A stretch of 5,865 nucleotides of DNA from an uncultured Caulobacterales bacterium (lineage in GTDB: Bacteria > Pseudomonadota > Alphaproteobacteria > Caulobacterales > Maricaulaceae): NCBI GenBank assembly GCA_937981945.1, contig CALJNJ010000078.1:1-5865 (forward strand), read 5' to 3'. Below the pieces are notes generated by a model. It was given only the letters and a program-made list of their open reading frames with translations. It was not told the origin of the DNA and searched no databases. A program made the translations under genes and the position numbers. Below are positions 1-5,865 of this stretch, piece by piece (positions within the stretch are counted from its first letter, which is position 1; the number at the start of each line of letters is the position of its first letter).

Positions 1-1
1 T

Positions 2-745
2 ATGAAACTTTTATCCTGGAATATATTGCAAGGCGGCGGTCGGCGCGCCGACGGCATTGCCAAAGTCATTTTGGATCATGCCCCTGATATTATCACCCTG
101 CAGGAATTTCGCGACAGTTCCGATAAGCGCGGCGGCAAAGATGAGATCATGGAGGTGCTGGATAAGCTCGGGCATAAATTTGTTCATATCCCCGAGACGG
201 ACGGCCCCCATGAACATACGATTTTGATCAGCTCCCGTTACGGTTTTGACGCCGGACCGTTTTTGCAGGAAAAAGTCTCGCCCCTGCCGATGCTGGAAGC
301 TTATTTTGGCGCGGAGGCTCTGGGGTTTGAATTTTCCCTGATCGCGGTTCACTTTCCCCAGAAAAAAGCGCAAATCCCATTATTCGAAGCCCTCAAAACA
401 GACAGTGACAGCTTGCTCGGTACGGAAGCTTTGATCATTGGCGATATGAATTGCGGTATCCCGTATGTGGACAGTGACAGTAAGACCTTTGCAGCCACGC
501 AATATTATCAGGATTTACTTCACGCCGGATGGATCGACAGCTGGCGCTCCCGCCATAAAGAGGCCAAGGAGTTTACCTGGGTCAGCCCCAGAACGGGCAA
601 TCGTTTCCGGTATGATCAGGTCTTGGCAAGCCCGGCCTTTGACGGCCGGATCACGTCCTGTGTTTATGACCATGCCCCGCGGGAGGCAGACCCGCGCCTG
701 TCCGATCACAGCCTGTTTGTTTTAGAATTTAACGGGAACCGCTAA
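2..745 (+). CDS. Endonuclease/exonuclease/phosphatase (EEP) family hydrolase
   Basis: This 247-residue protein belongs to the metal-dependent EEP fold, which includes exonuclease III, DNase I-like nucleases and some phosphodiesterases. The visible active-site set is complete and in the usual order: WN (N7) near the N terminus, LQE (metal-binding E35), VHF (H117), GDMN (D148, N150), YDQV (D205) and the terminal SDH (D235, H236). There is no signal peptide or membrane segment, so a cytoplasmic location is likely. The start fits the family, whose members commonly open with a short M-x-hydrophobic-x-x-W-N strand. Only one base precedes the ATG here, so the ribosome binding site and promoter are outside the window. 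The 3' end overlaps the convergent desaturase gene by 24 bases. The family assignment is firm, but the substrate (DNA, RNA, nucleotide or phospholipid headgroup) cannot be told from sequence; it lacks features that would mark it specifically as ExoIII. Confidence 0.9.
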   Translation: MKLLSWNILQGGGRRADGIAKVILDHAPDIITLQEFRDSSDKRGGKDEIMEVLDKLGHKFVHIPETDGPHEHTILISSRYGFDAGPFLQEKVSPLPMLEAYFGAEALGFEFSLIAVHFPQKKAQIPLFEALKTDSDSLLGTEALIIGDMNCGIPYVDSDSKTFAATQYYQDLLHAGWIDSWRSRHKEAKEFTWVSPRTGNRFRYDQVLASPAFDGRITSCVYDHAPREADPRLSDHSLFVLEFNGNR

Positions 746-1753
746 GAGGCCTTTTTTGCGCATGGCGAAAGAAACCATTTTCCGGCGCTCTTCACACCAC
801 AATGCCAGCTTCACACATTTAAAGCTTTGCCAGAATGTCAGCCGTCCGACTTCTTTGAGTTCCGGGTGAGCCTTTAAGATACGCGGCAATTGGTAAAACG
901 GAATGCGGCTGGACAAGTGGTGGACGTGGTGCACGCCAATATTGCCGGTAATCCACATAAGCGGCTTGGGCAGATCATAATAAGAGCTGCCCATAAGCGC
1001 AGCGTTTTCACGGTCCCATTCGCCCGTACGGGACCAATGGGTTTCGTCAAATTGGTGCTGAACATAAAACATCCACACACCGATCGTCGCGCCGACAATC
1101 ACGATGGGAATCTCAATCAATAAGAAAGCCTTTAAGCCGACGCCCCAGATCAAAAGACCGAAGACAATGGCCACGCCCAGATTGGTCAAAGATGTGCTGA
1201 CCCAAGGCTTGGTGCGTTTCATGTCGCCAAACGGAAGACGGTTGGACAGAAAAAACACATAAGCCGGTCCCAAGCCGAACATCACAATGGGATGTCGGTA
1301 GAGACGATATTTAAGTTTTTCAAACCGGGACAAGGCCTCATATTCTTTGACGGTGAGCGTCACAATATCATCGCCGATACCCCGGCGGTCCAAATTGCCG
1401 GAGCCGGCATGGTGCAGCGCGTGCTGACGCTTCCAATGGTCATAAGGGGTCAGAGTCAAAATACCGATGAAACGCCCGACCCAATCATTGGCCTTTTTGT
1501 GGGAAAACATGGATCCGTGGCCGCAATCATGCTGCACAATAAACAAGCGCACAATCAGGCCGCCGGCGGGGATCGTGCCCAAAAGCGCCCAGTAATGGCC
1601 CTGCCCGATCAAAAGCCACATAGCGGCCCATAAAATCAAAAACGGAATAAGTGTAATCAGAACTTCGAAAACGGCTCTGCCATCCTCCGCATTGCGATAA
1701 GGCGCCAATCGGGCAAACCAAGTTTTAGCGGAATCAGAGGCAGTGGGGCTCAT
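722..1753 (-). CDS. Membrane fatty acid desaturase (acyl-lipid, Delta12/omega-6-like)
   Basis: This 343-residue integral membrane di-iron enzyme should introduce a double bond into membrane acyl chains using O2 and an electron donor such as ferredoxin. The three histidine boxes are present: HDCGH (75-79), HALHH (111-115) and HHVHH (275-279). The extra conserved histidines of the QHQFDETHW segment (H233, H239) are also there. Hydrophobic segments lie at about 31-50, 55-73, 155-170, 188-205 and 208-230, consistent with two membrane hairpins and a cytosolic His cluster. Box spacing and the HHLSSRIPFYQLP-like motif after box three resemble bacterial DesA-type Delta12 desaturases, but regioselectivity is inferred only. 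No cytochrome b5 domain is fused. The ATG is the furthest upstream start possible, because an in-frame stop lies four codons before it (1763-1765), and it has a good AAGGA ribosome binding site. Its 3' end overlaps the convergent hydrolase gene. Confidence 0.92.
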   Translation of the reverse strand: MSPTASDSAKTWFARLAPYRNAEDGRAVFEVLITLIPFLILWAAMWLLIGQGHYWALLGTIPAGGLIVRLFIVQHDCGHGSMFSHKKANDWVGRFIGILTLTPYDHWKRQHALHHAGSGNLDRRGIGDDIVTLTVKEYEALSRFEKLKYRLYRHPIVMFGLGPAYVFFLSNRLPFGDMKRTKPWVSTSLTNLGVAIVFGLLIWGVGLKAFLLIEIPIVIVGATIGVWMFYVQHQFDETHWSRTGEWDRENAALMGSSYYDLPKPLMWITGNIGVHHVHHLSSRIPFYQLPRILKAHPELKEVGRLTFWQSFKCVKLALWCEERRKMVSFAMRKKGLLAVPVKF

Positions 1754-1901
1754 TGGAAATCCTTAAGGAATCAATCCCGCCACTTTTGCGGGCGTATCTT
1801 ACTAATTCCCTAACCGGCCTGTCCTGACCACCTAATTTTTCAGGAAAACTTCAATTAAATACACTTGCCAAGGATGGTCTTTTTCCCTACGGGCTGCGGC
1901 C
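1754..1901. promoter_or_regulatory. Divergent intergenic region between the desaturase and MarC genes
   Basis: These 148 bases separate two divergently transcribed genes, so they should hold both promoters. No strong sigma70 consensus is visible. The weak candidates are an AGGACA/TAAGAT pair with an 18-base spacer on the minus strand toward the desaturase, and an AT-rich TTAAAT (1855-1860) on the plus strand toward MarC with no convincing -35. A small inverted repeat, cccgc (1776-1780) and gcggg (1788-1792) with a seven-base loop, lies in the presumed desaturase leader. A GANTC site (1768-1772), the recognition sequence of CcrM methylase in many alphaproteobacteria, sits next to the desaturase ribosome binding site. 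That promoters lie here follows from the gene layout; their exact positions are not resolved. Confidence 0.5.
1760..1769 (-). promoter_or_regulatory. Ribosome binding site of the desaturase, inside a 10-base palindrome
   Basis: Read on the minus strand, AAGGA (1764-1760) sits six bases before the desaturase ATG, a near-ideal Shine-Dalgarno match that supports this start. It forms half of the perfect palindrome tccttaagga. The palindrome has no loop, so it cannot fold on itself as a stable hairpin, but it could be a protein-binding site or a coincidence. Confidence 0.6.
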
Positions 1902-2531
1902 ATGTTCGAAACTGAGCTGTTCATATCCGCCTTCGCGATACTTTTCGTGATTATCGACCCTCCGGGGTGCGCGCCGATCTTTGCCACATTAACGCAGGGC
2001 ACAAGCCGAAAACATCAAAACACAATGGCCATAAAGTCCGTCTTCATCGCCGCGATTATCCTGTTTGGCTTTGCCTATACGGGTGAGTTTTTGTTCGAAA
2101 AATTGGGCATTAGTCTGGACGCCTTGCGGATCGCCGGCGGCATCATGCTGTTTATTATCGGTCTGAATATGGTGTTTGAAAAGCGCACGGAGAAACGGGA
2201 AACCCGCGCCGAAGAAGCCCTTGAAGATGTTGAAAACCCCGAAGACATATCAGTCTTTCCCATGGGTATTCCCATGATCGCAGGCCCCGGCACAATGGCG
2301 TCTTTATTGCTGCTGAAATCCAAAGCCGAAACAATGGCCCAGGAAGTTTCCATATTGCTGGCTTTGGCCGCCGTCTTGCTTGTGACACTGATTTCGTTTT
2401 TTATTGCCGGACCGCTTTTGAAGCTTTTGGGCCGAAGCTTTACCGAAGTTTTAACCCGGGTTTTGGGTGTCTTATTGGCAACCCTGGCCGCCCAATTTAT
2501 TATTGACGGAATTCAAGGCGCGCTGTTTTAG
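1902..2531 (+). CDS. MarC family integral membrane protein
   Basis: This 209-residue protein has six predicted membrane segments, at about 5-27, 44-64, 72-92, 118-138, 149-171 and 184-205. MarC-family hallmarks are visible: the IDPPGCAPIF segment at the end of helix 1 (18-27) and the FPMGIPMIAGPGT motif opening the second half (119-131). A charged, largely acidic cytoplasmic-type loop (93-116) joins the two halves, and the length is typical. The biochemical role of the family is unknown; the name comes from the marRAB locus, but involvement in multiple antibiotic resistance has not held up, so it should not be read as a resistance gene. The ATG at 1902 is the only sensible start, since no ATG, GTG or TTG occurs in frame just upstream, yet there is no clear Shine-Dalgarno sequence. 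The gene is transcribed alone, and its stop overlaps the convergent dioxygenase stop by four bases. Confidence 0.9.
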   Translation: MFETELFISAFAILFVIIDPPGCAPIFATLTQGTSRKHQNTMAIKSVFIAAIILFGFAYTGEFLFEKLGISLDALRIAGGIMLFIIGLNMVFEKRTEKRETRAEEALEDVENPEDISVFPMGIPMIAGPGTMASLLLLKSKAETMAQEVSILLALAAVLLVTLISFFIAGPLLKLLGRSFTEVLTRVLGVLLATLAAQFIIDGIQGALF

Positions 2532-3553
2532 CGGTAGTAAGAATTTGTATAGCGGTATTTGCCGTGACGATAATATTTGCGCTGACCCGGTTTGTAATAG
2601 TGGTAAAGCGGGCGCACGCCTTCCGGACAAAAATGGGCGACCAAACTCAGACGTGTTTGGCCGGGCACGGTAATTTCCGAACCGCCATGGGCCAGCCCTG
2701 CATGCCAGAATAAAACATCGCCTTTTTTAGCGGCAAATTTTTGCACCGCCACACCCCGGGCCTCAGCCTCGTCCAATATCCATTGGTGCCATTTGTCCAA
2801 ATCTTCCGTACCGTCCCGGTCCGCATCATAATGTTTGAACCGTCCGGAGAATAAATGCCCTTCCCAATTATGGCTGCCCGGCAAATAAATCAGCTCCCCT
2901 GAGCCCGGCGTAATATCTTCAAGCGCGACCCAGACCCCGATCAATTTCATGGGCGAATTCATCCGAACAAAGGCCGTATCCTGATGGAGGGCTTGTTGGG
3001 ACCCGTAGTCAAACCGAAGGGTTTGAGTCAGAACCGGATCAGCCTCAAAGGCCAGTTCCAAAAACCGCGTAATGGAATCGTGAAACAGCAAATTTCGCGA
3101 CTGCTCGGAAAAGAAGTAATCATCCACGATACGGGCGCTGCCATAGCGCTTGAGATTATCATGGGTGTAACGGGCGGGCTCCGGCAGATCGGCGCTGGTC
3201 ATCAATAAAGGTGACGGATCTTTGTCCATCATAGCGGCCACATCCGCCTTATATTGATCGATCAAATCATGAGGGACGCCGCCCGGAATAATCACATAGC
3301 CGTCATCCCGCCAGGTTTGCATCTGCACGCGTTCAGCGTCCGTCAGATCCCCGGCTTCAATTTTCTGCGCCAATTTCTCAGGATAATCTTTGCGGTCAGT
3401 CCACATGCCGCCAAATTTTGAACTGTATTGATCAATTTCCCGTCGCTGCGCTTTATAGTCTTGATTGGACGTGGCCAGATTATAGATCGCGCTGTAAAGC
3501 TTGGGATTACCCTGTACCAAGTTTTTTAGGCTGTAGATCAGGCGCCGGATCAT
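2528..3553 (-). CDS. Phytanoyl-CoA dioxygenase (PhyH) family Fe(II)/2-oxoglutarate oxygenase
   Basis: This 341-residue protein is predicted to be a non-haem Fe(II) and 2-oxoglutarate-dependent oxygenase, probably a hydroxylase. The iron-binding triad is intact: HQD (H190, D192) and the distal histidine in LAHGGS (H289). R301 lies twelve residues later in TRLSLVAHF and is placed to bind the 2-oxoglutarate carboxylate. YLPGSHNWEG (223-232) and GDVLFWHAG (278-286) are the usual PhyH core strands. The N-terminal 75 or so residues form a helical, charged extension before the DDGYVIIPG strand (83-91) that opens the PhyH domain. The C terminus (314-341) is unusual, with nine tyrosines and several Arg/Lys residues. 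No signal peptide is seen. The start overlaps the mrp stop as ATGA, with no good ribosome binding site, which suggests translational coupling. The family is secure, but the substrate is unknown and nothing here specifies phytanoyl-CoA. Confidence 0.88.
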   Translation of the reverse strand: MIRRLIYSLKNLVQGNPKLYSAIYNLATSNQDYKAQRREIDQYSSKFGGMWTDRKDYPEKLAQKIEAGDLTDAERVQMQTWRDDGYVIIPGGVPHDLIDQYKADVAAMMDKDPSPLLMTSADLPEPARYTHDNLKRYGSARIVDDYFFSEQSRNLLFHDSITRFLELAFEADPVLTQTLRFDYGSQQALHQDTAFVRMNSPMKLIGVWVALEDITPGSGELIYLPGSHNWEGHLFSGRFKHYDADRDGTEDLDKWHQWILDEAEARGVAVQKFAAKKGDVLFWHAGLAHGGSEITVPGQTRLSLVAHFCPEGVRPLYHYYKPGQRKYYRHGKYRYTNSYYR

Positions 3554-4638
3554 GTTGTGACCAAATCCGTCAGTGTGCGCGCCATATCGGCGAACATTTG
3601 GGATTCCGCGCTGTCGCCGGCCGCGATCGGCTCGCCCTTATCGCTGCTTTCCCGAATGGAAATATGCAGGGGCGCGTGGCCCAATAAAGGCACATCGAGT
3701 TTTTTGGCTTCTTCGGCAACGCCGCCCGTCCCGAAAATTTCGTGAGAACTTCCGCAATCCGGGCAAACAAACAAACTCATATTTTCAATAAGCCCAAAGA
3801 CAGGGATATTCACCTTGCCGAACATGGCTACCCCTTTACGGGCATCCAGCAGAGCCAAATCTTGCGGCGTCGAAACGATGATAGCGCCGCGGGGTTTAAT
3901 GTCCTGCGCCAAGCCCAATTGCGGGTCACCGGTTCCGGGCGGCATATCAATAATAAGCATATCCAGCTCACCCCAATCCACATCCCACAACATGCGGGAG
4001 ATGGCGCCCTGCACCATTGGGCCGCGCCAAACAATGGGGCCGTCCCCATCGGTCAAAAAGCCGATGGACATCACTTTGACGCCGTGCGCTTCAAAAGGAA
4101 CAATCAGACGGCGGCCCTGTTTTTCCGTGGTGACTGCCCGCGATCCCGTAAGGCCCATTAACATGGGCACGGACGGTCCGTGAATATCCGCGTCAAGCAA
4201 TCCAATTTTTTTGCCGGATTTCGCCAAAGCGACAGCAAGGTTTGCCGCGATTGTCGATTTGCCGACACCGCCCTTAGCGCTGGAAACAGCAATGACATGA
4301 TCCACAAAGGCGTCCCCTTGATAGCCTTCAGGACGTCGGGCTTGATGGGGATTGGAGGATTTCTTGGGACGACGGGACACGTCAGGCGCCGCTTTGTGGG
4401 CCGTCATCATAACGCTGACACGGTCAACACCTTTAACCGCTTTCAGCGCCGCTTCTGCGGCCAGGCGAACCGGTTCAAATGCGTCCGCTTCCTTGGGATC
4501 AATTTGAAGGACGGCGCGCAAATAGCCGTCCTGATAAGACAAATCACCAAGCCGGCCGGCGGCGACGATATCCCGTTTGCCGTCACTGTCTTTAACGGCT
4601 GCAAGAGCCGTGAGCGCTGCATTCTCTGAATAGCTCAT
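3550..4638 (-). CDS. mrp: Mrp/ApbC (NBP35-like) Fe-S cluster carrier P-loop ATPase
   Basis: This 362-residue protein is a cytoplasmic ATPase that binds a [4Fe-4S] cluster at a dimer interface and passes it to target apoproteins. It has the standard bacterial layout. An N-terminal MIP18/DUF59-like domain (about 5-80) is followed by a polar, basic linker (82-110) and then the SIMIBI-class ATPase. The ATPase shows a deviant Walker A, KGGVGKST (122-129), with the signature lysine K122, then the DADIHGPS switch (149-156), the IIDMPPGTGD Walker B region (229-238) and the cluster-ligating CPDC (C292, C295). The length is normal. The N-terminal domain looks somewhat degenerate, since the usual D-P after the first helix is replaced by DSDGKRDIV. 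Translation starts three bases after the upstream gene's stop and in the same frame (TAG-AAT-ATG), which fixes the start. The stop overlaps the dioxygenase ATG by four bases. The style of the sequence suits an alphaproteobacterium. Confidence 0.95.
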   Translation of the reverse strand: MSYSENAALTALAAVKDSDGKRDIVAAGRLGDLSYQDGYLRAVLQIDPKEADAFEPVRLAAEAALKAVKGVDRVSVMMTAHKAAPDVSRRPKKSSNPHQARRPEGYQGDAFVDHVIAVSSAKGGVGKSTIAANLAVALAKSGKKIGLLDADIHGPSVPMLMGLTGSRAVTTEKQGRRLIVPFEAHGVKVMSIGFLTDGDGPIVWRGPMVQGAISRMLWDVDWGELDMLIIDMPPGTGDPQLGLAQDIKPRGAIIVSTPQDLALLDARKGVAMFGKVNIPVFGLIENMSLFVCPDCGSSHEIFGTGGVAEEAKKLDVPLLGHAPLHISIRESSDKGEPIAAGDSAESQMFADMARTLTDLVTT

Positions 4639-4641
4639 ATT

Positions 4642-5847
4642 CTACTCACATGCCGGTTTGATACGCCCGTTTGCGAGCAATATCAAAGGCGATTGATCTT
4701 TGTGAGATAACAGATAGCTGTCCGGTGAGAGAACCGAAACCTTAAAATTATTTTTGGGCAAGAAACGATAAAAATCCGCCGTAAAGCCGTCCGGCTTTTG
4801 ACTGACGCGATAAAGCCTGCCCTCATCGGTTCCGGGATCCGCGCTGATCACCCAAAAATCCGAGGTAAAGCGCCCCTTGGCCGGAATGCGCATGGGCAGA
4901 ACCGCAGAGACGTGCGGAATATCTTCAATGGCTTCACCGAGTCCGGTTTCATTGTCATAATAATAGAGGCCGCCATTTTGGGCTTCGGTCTCAAACCCAA
5001 CAAACCAACCCGGCTTTGTGGGATAGGCGGAACTGATATGGCGGCGCTTTATGGGTGAGCCGGGGACTTCTTCCTGTAAGGTAAAATAGGGCAGCTGAAT
5101 GACATAGTCTTCAGGGCGGCTGCCCTTTGCCCGGCAAGCTTTGGCCTGCGCCGCGTTTTGATCCCGAATTTGTTTATAGGCTTTGGAGAAACCGCCAATA
5201 TCTTTGGGATCAAGATTGCCGTCCAAAACACGTTTGGCCGTTTGGGCCAAAGACCGAACCTCATCGGACCAATGTTGGGTAAGGTTCTCCACAGACCCCA
5301 GATAGATTTTATCGTTCTGGGTGATCACGCTGTTTAGCGCATATTTCAATATTTTGATATTATCCGTCTGTGACAGTGCCTCGAGCACGATGCGTTTAAA
5401 GGCAATATTTTCTTTGTCTTCTATGGTCGTGAAAAATTCGCGGTAAGCCGACCCGCTCAGCTGGGTTTTGGACTTCATTTCGCCCCATAACATAGTCCCC
5501 CATTCTTCGTGATTACCTTCAAAGACTTTAGGGAAATTACGCTCATAGGGATGGAGCGCCGTCTTGCCGGCGATAGCCGCGCTCCAAGTCTCCATCATAT
5601 GGGGGCTGGTGGTCAGCTGTACCGGCGATTTGGGCGTCCGAATAACATGGCCGCCTAATATAGTATCCAATCCTGCGACCCGGCCCATCAGGCTCATCTT
5701 TGGATCTTCGGCCAATTCTTTTCCGAAATCCAAATAGAAACCGTCTTCGCGGCCTTTATGGCGGTGGCGTAATAATGCGCCTATGGCAAAGGCTTGGTCC
5801 GGTGTTTCAATCTCCCGCAAGGTTTGCAGAAGCGCGGCAAAAGCCAT
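4642..5847 (-). CDS. Unrecognised protein, helical N-terminal half and beta-rich C-terminal half; 5' end uncertain
   Basis: I do not recognise this protein of at least 401 residues. The N-terminal half (about 1-240) looks mostly helical, and 145-208 contains successive amphipathic helices that could be short HEAT-like alpha repeats. From about 245 onward it changes to strand-rich sequence with repeated aromatic-turn patterns (GWFVGF, GLYYYDNETG, DFWVISADPG, RLYRVSQKPDG), which could be part of a beta-propeller or beta-sandwich. No catalytic motif, P-loop, cysteine cluster, membrane helix or signal peptide is visible in the part seen. The first ATG in the window (5847) has only a weak AAAGAA upstream. 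The frame stays open through six more codons (Y-K-I-D-K-E) to the window edge, so the gene may begin outside and be longer. It is the first visible gene of the probable operon with mrp and the dioxygenase, three bases upstream of mrp. It is very likely a real gene given its length and packing, but no function is proposed. Confidence 0.75.
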   Translation of the reverse strand: MAFAALLQTLREIETPDQAFAIGALLRHRHKGREDGFYLDFGKELAEDPKMSLMGRVAGLDTILGGHVIRTPKSPVQLTTSPHMMETWSAAIAGKTALHPYERNFPKVFEGNHEEWGTMLWGEMKSKTQLSGSAYREFFTTIEDKENIAFKRIVLEALSQTDNIKILKYALNSVITQNDKIYLGSVENLTQHWSDEVRSLAQTAKRVLDGNLDPKDIGGFSKAYKQIRDQNAAQAKACRAKGSRPEDYVIQLPYFTLQEEVPGSPIKRRHISSAYPTKPGWFVGFETEAQNGGLYYYDNETGLGEAIEDIPHVSAVLPMRIPAKGRFTSDFWVISADPGTDEGRLYRVSQKPDGFTADFYRFLPKNNFKVSVLSPDSYLLSHKDQSPLILLANGRIKPACE

Positions 5848-5865
5848 TTCTTTGTCAATTTTATA

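Noticed and set aside
11..373. Minus-strand open frame of about 120 codons antisense to the EEP hydrolase
   Set aside because: The opposite strand carries a gene with a full set of catalytic motifs; this frame has none.
399..480. Repeated gacagtgacag at 399-409 and 470-480
   Set aside because: Both copies encode Asp-Ser-rich turns in the EEP protein; two short copies in a coding region do not support a repeat element.
745..765. gaggccttttttgc considered as a Rho-independent terminator for the EEP gene
   Set aside because: The only symmetry before the T-run is the loop-free AGGCCT, which cannot form a hairpin stem, and the site is inside the desaturase coding sequence.
1292..1633. Plus-strand open frame of about 113 codons antisense to the desaturase
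   Set aside because: It lies wholly within the desaturase coding sequence including two His boxes, with no family features of its own.
2419..2442. Direct repeat gaagcttt around ggcc in the marC 3' end
   Set aside because: It is short, in coding sequence and fully explained by the codons of a conserved membrane protein; there is no sign of an attachment site.
1902..2531. Reading MarC as a multiple antibiotic resistance determinant
   Set aside because: The name is historical; the family is not an established resistance factor and nothing nearby (no marR or marA) supports it.
3742..4161. Plus-strand open frame of about 139 codons, also antisense to mrp
   Set aside because: It is a shadow of the Mrp ATPase domain; another overlapping frame in the same stretch is equally open, which points to a composition effect.
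4180..4629. Long plus-strand open frame (about 149 codons) antisense to mrp
   Set aside because: It mirrors the well-conserved mrp gene in a non-coding frame, is rich in Arg/Gly/Phe with no recognisable motif, and has no ribosome binding site.
5853..5858. Perfect TTGACA on the minus strand just before the ATG of the unrecognised gene
   Set aside because: There is no -10-like hexamer at 16-18 bases downstream, and that position would fall inside the coding region after the ATG.

Overview
The window looks like ordinary, gene-dense bacterial chromosome, most likely from an alphaproteobacterium. That assignment is an inference from the style of the Mrp protein, the mid-range base composition and the tight packing; no rRNA or other marker gene is present to confirm it. 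There are six protein-coding genes. I found no tRNA, rRNA, CRISPR array, insertion sequence or phage gene.

Layout, left to right: an endonuclease/exonuclease/phosphatase-family hydrolase (+, 2-745) runs tail-to-tail into a membrane fatty acid desaturase (-, 722-1753), and their 3' ends overlap by 24 bases. A divergent intergenic region (1754-1901) is the only sizeable non-coding stretch. It separates the desaturase from a MarC-family membrane protein (+, 1902-2531), whose stop codon overlaps that of a phytanoyl-CoA-dioxygenase-like Fe(II) enzyme (-, 2528-3553) by 4 bases. That enzyme is the last gene of an apparent minus-strand operon: an unrecognised protein of about 400 residues (4642-5847, possibly extending past the right edge), then the Mrp/ApbC Fe-S cluster carrier ATPase (3550-4638), then the dioxygenase. 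The gaps are +3 bases and a 4-base ATGA overlap, so the last two genes are probably translationally coupled.

Functionally this is a mix of housekeeping and lipid- or membrane-related genes. Mrp delivers Fe-S clusters, the desaturase adjusts membrane fluidity, and MarC and the nuclease-like hydrolase have poorly known roles. I do not see a clear new biological system. The items most worth a second look are the unrecognised first gene of the operon, the Tyr/Arg-rich tail of the dioxygenase and its coupling to Mrp, and the overlapping convergent gene ends that leave no room for separate terminators.
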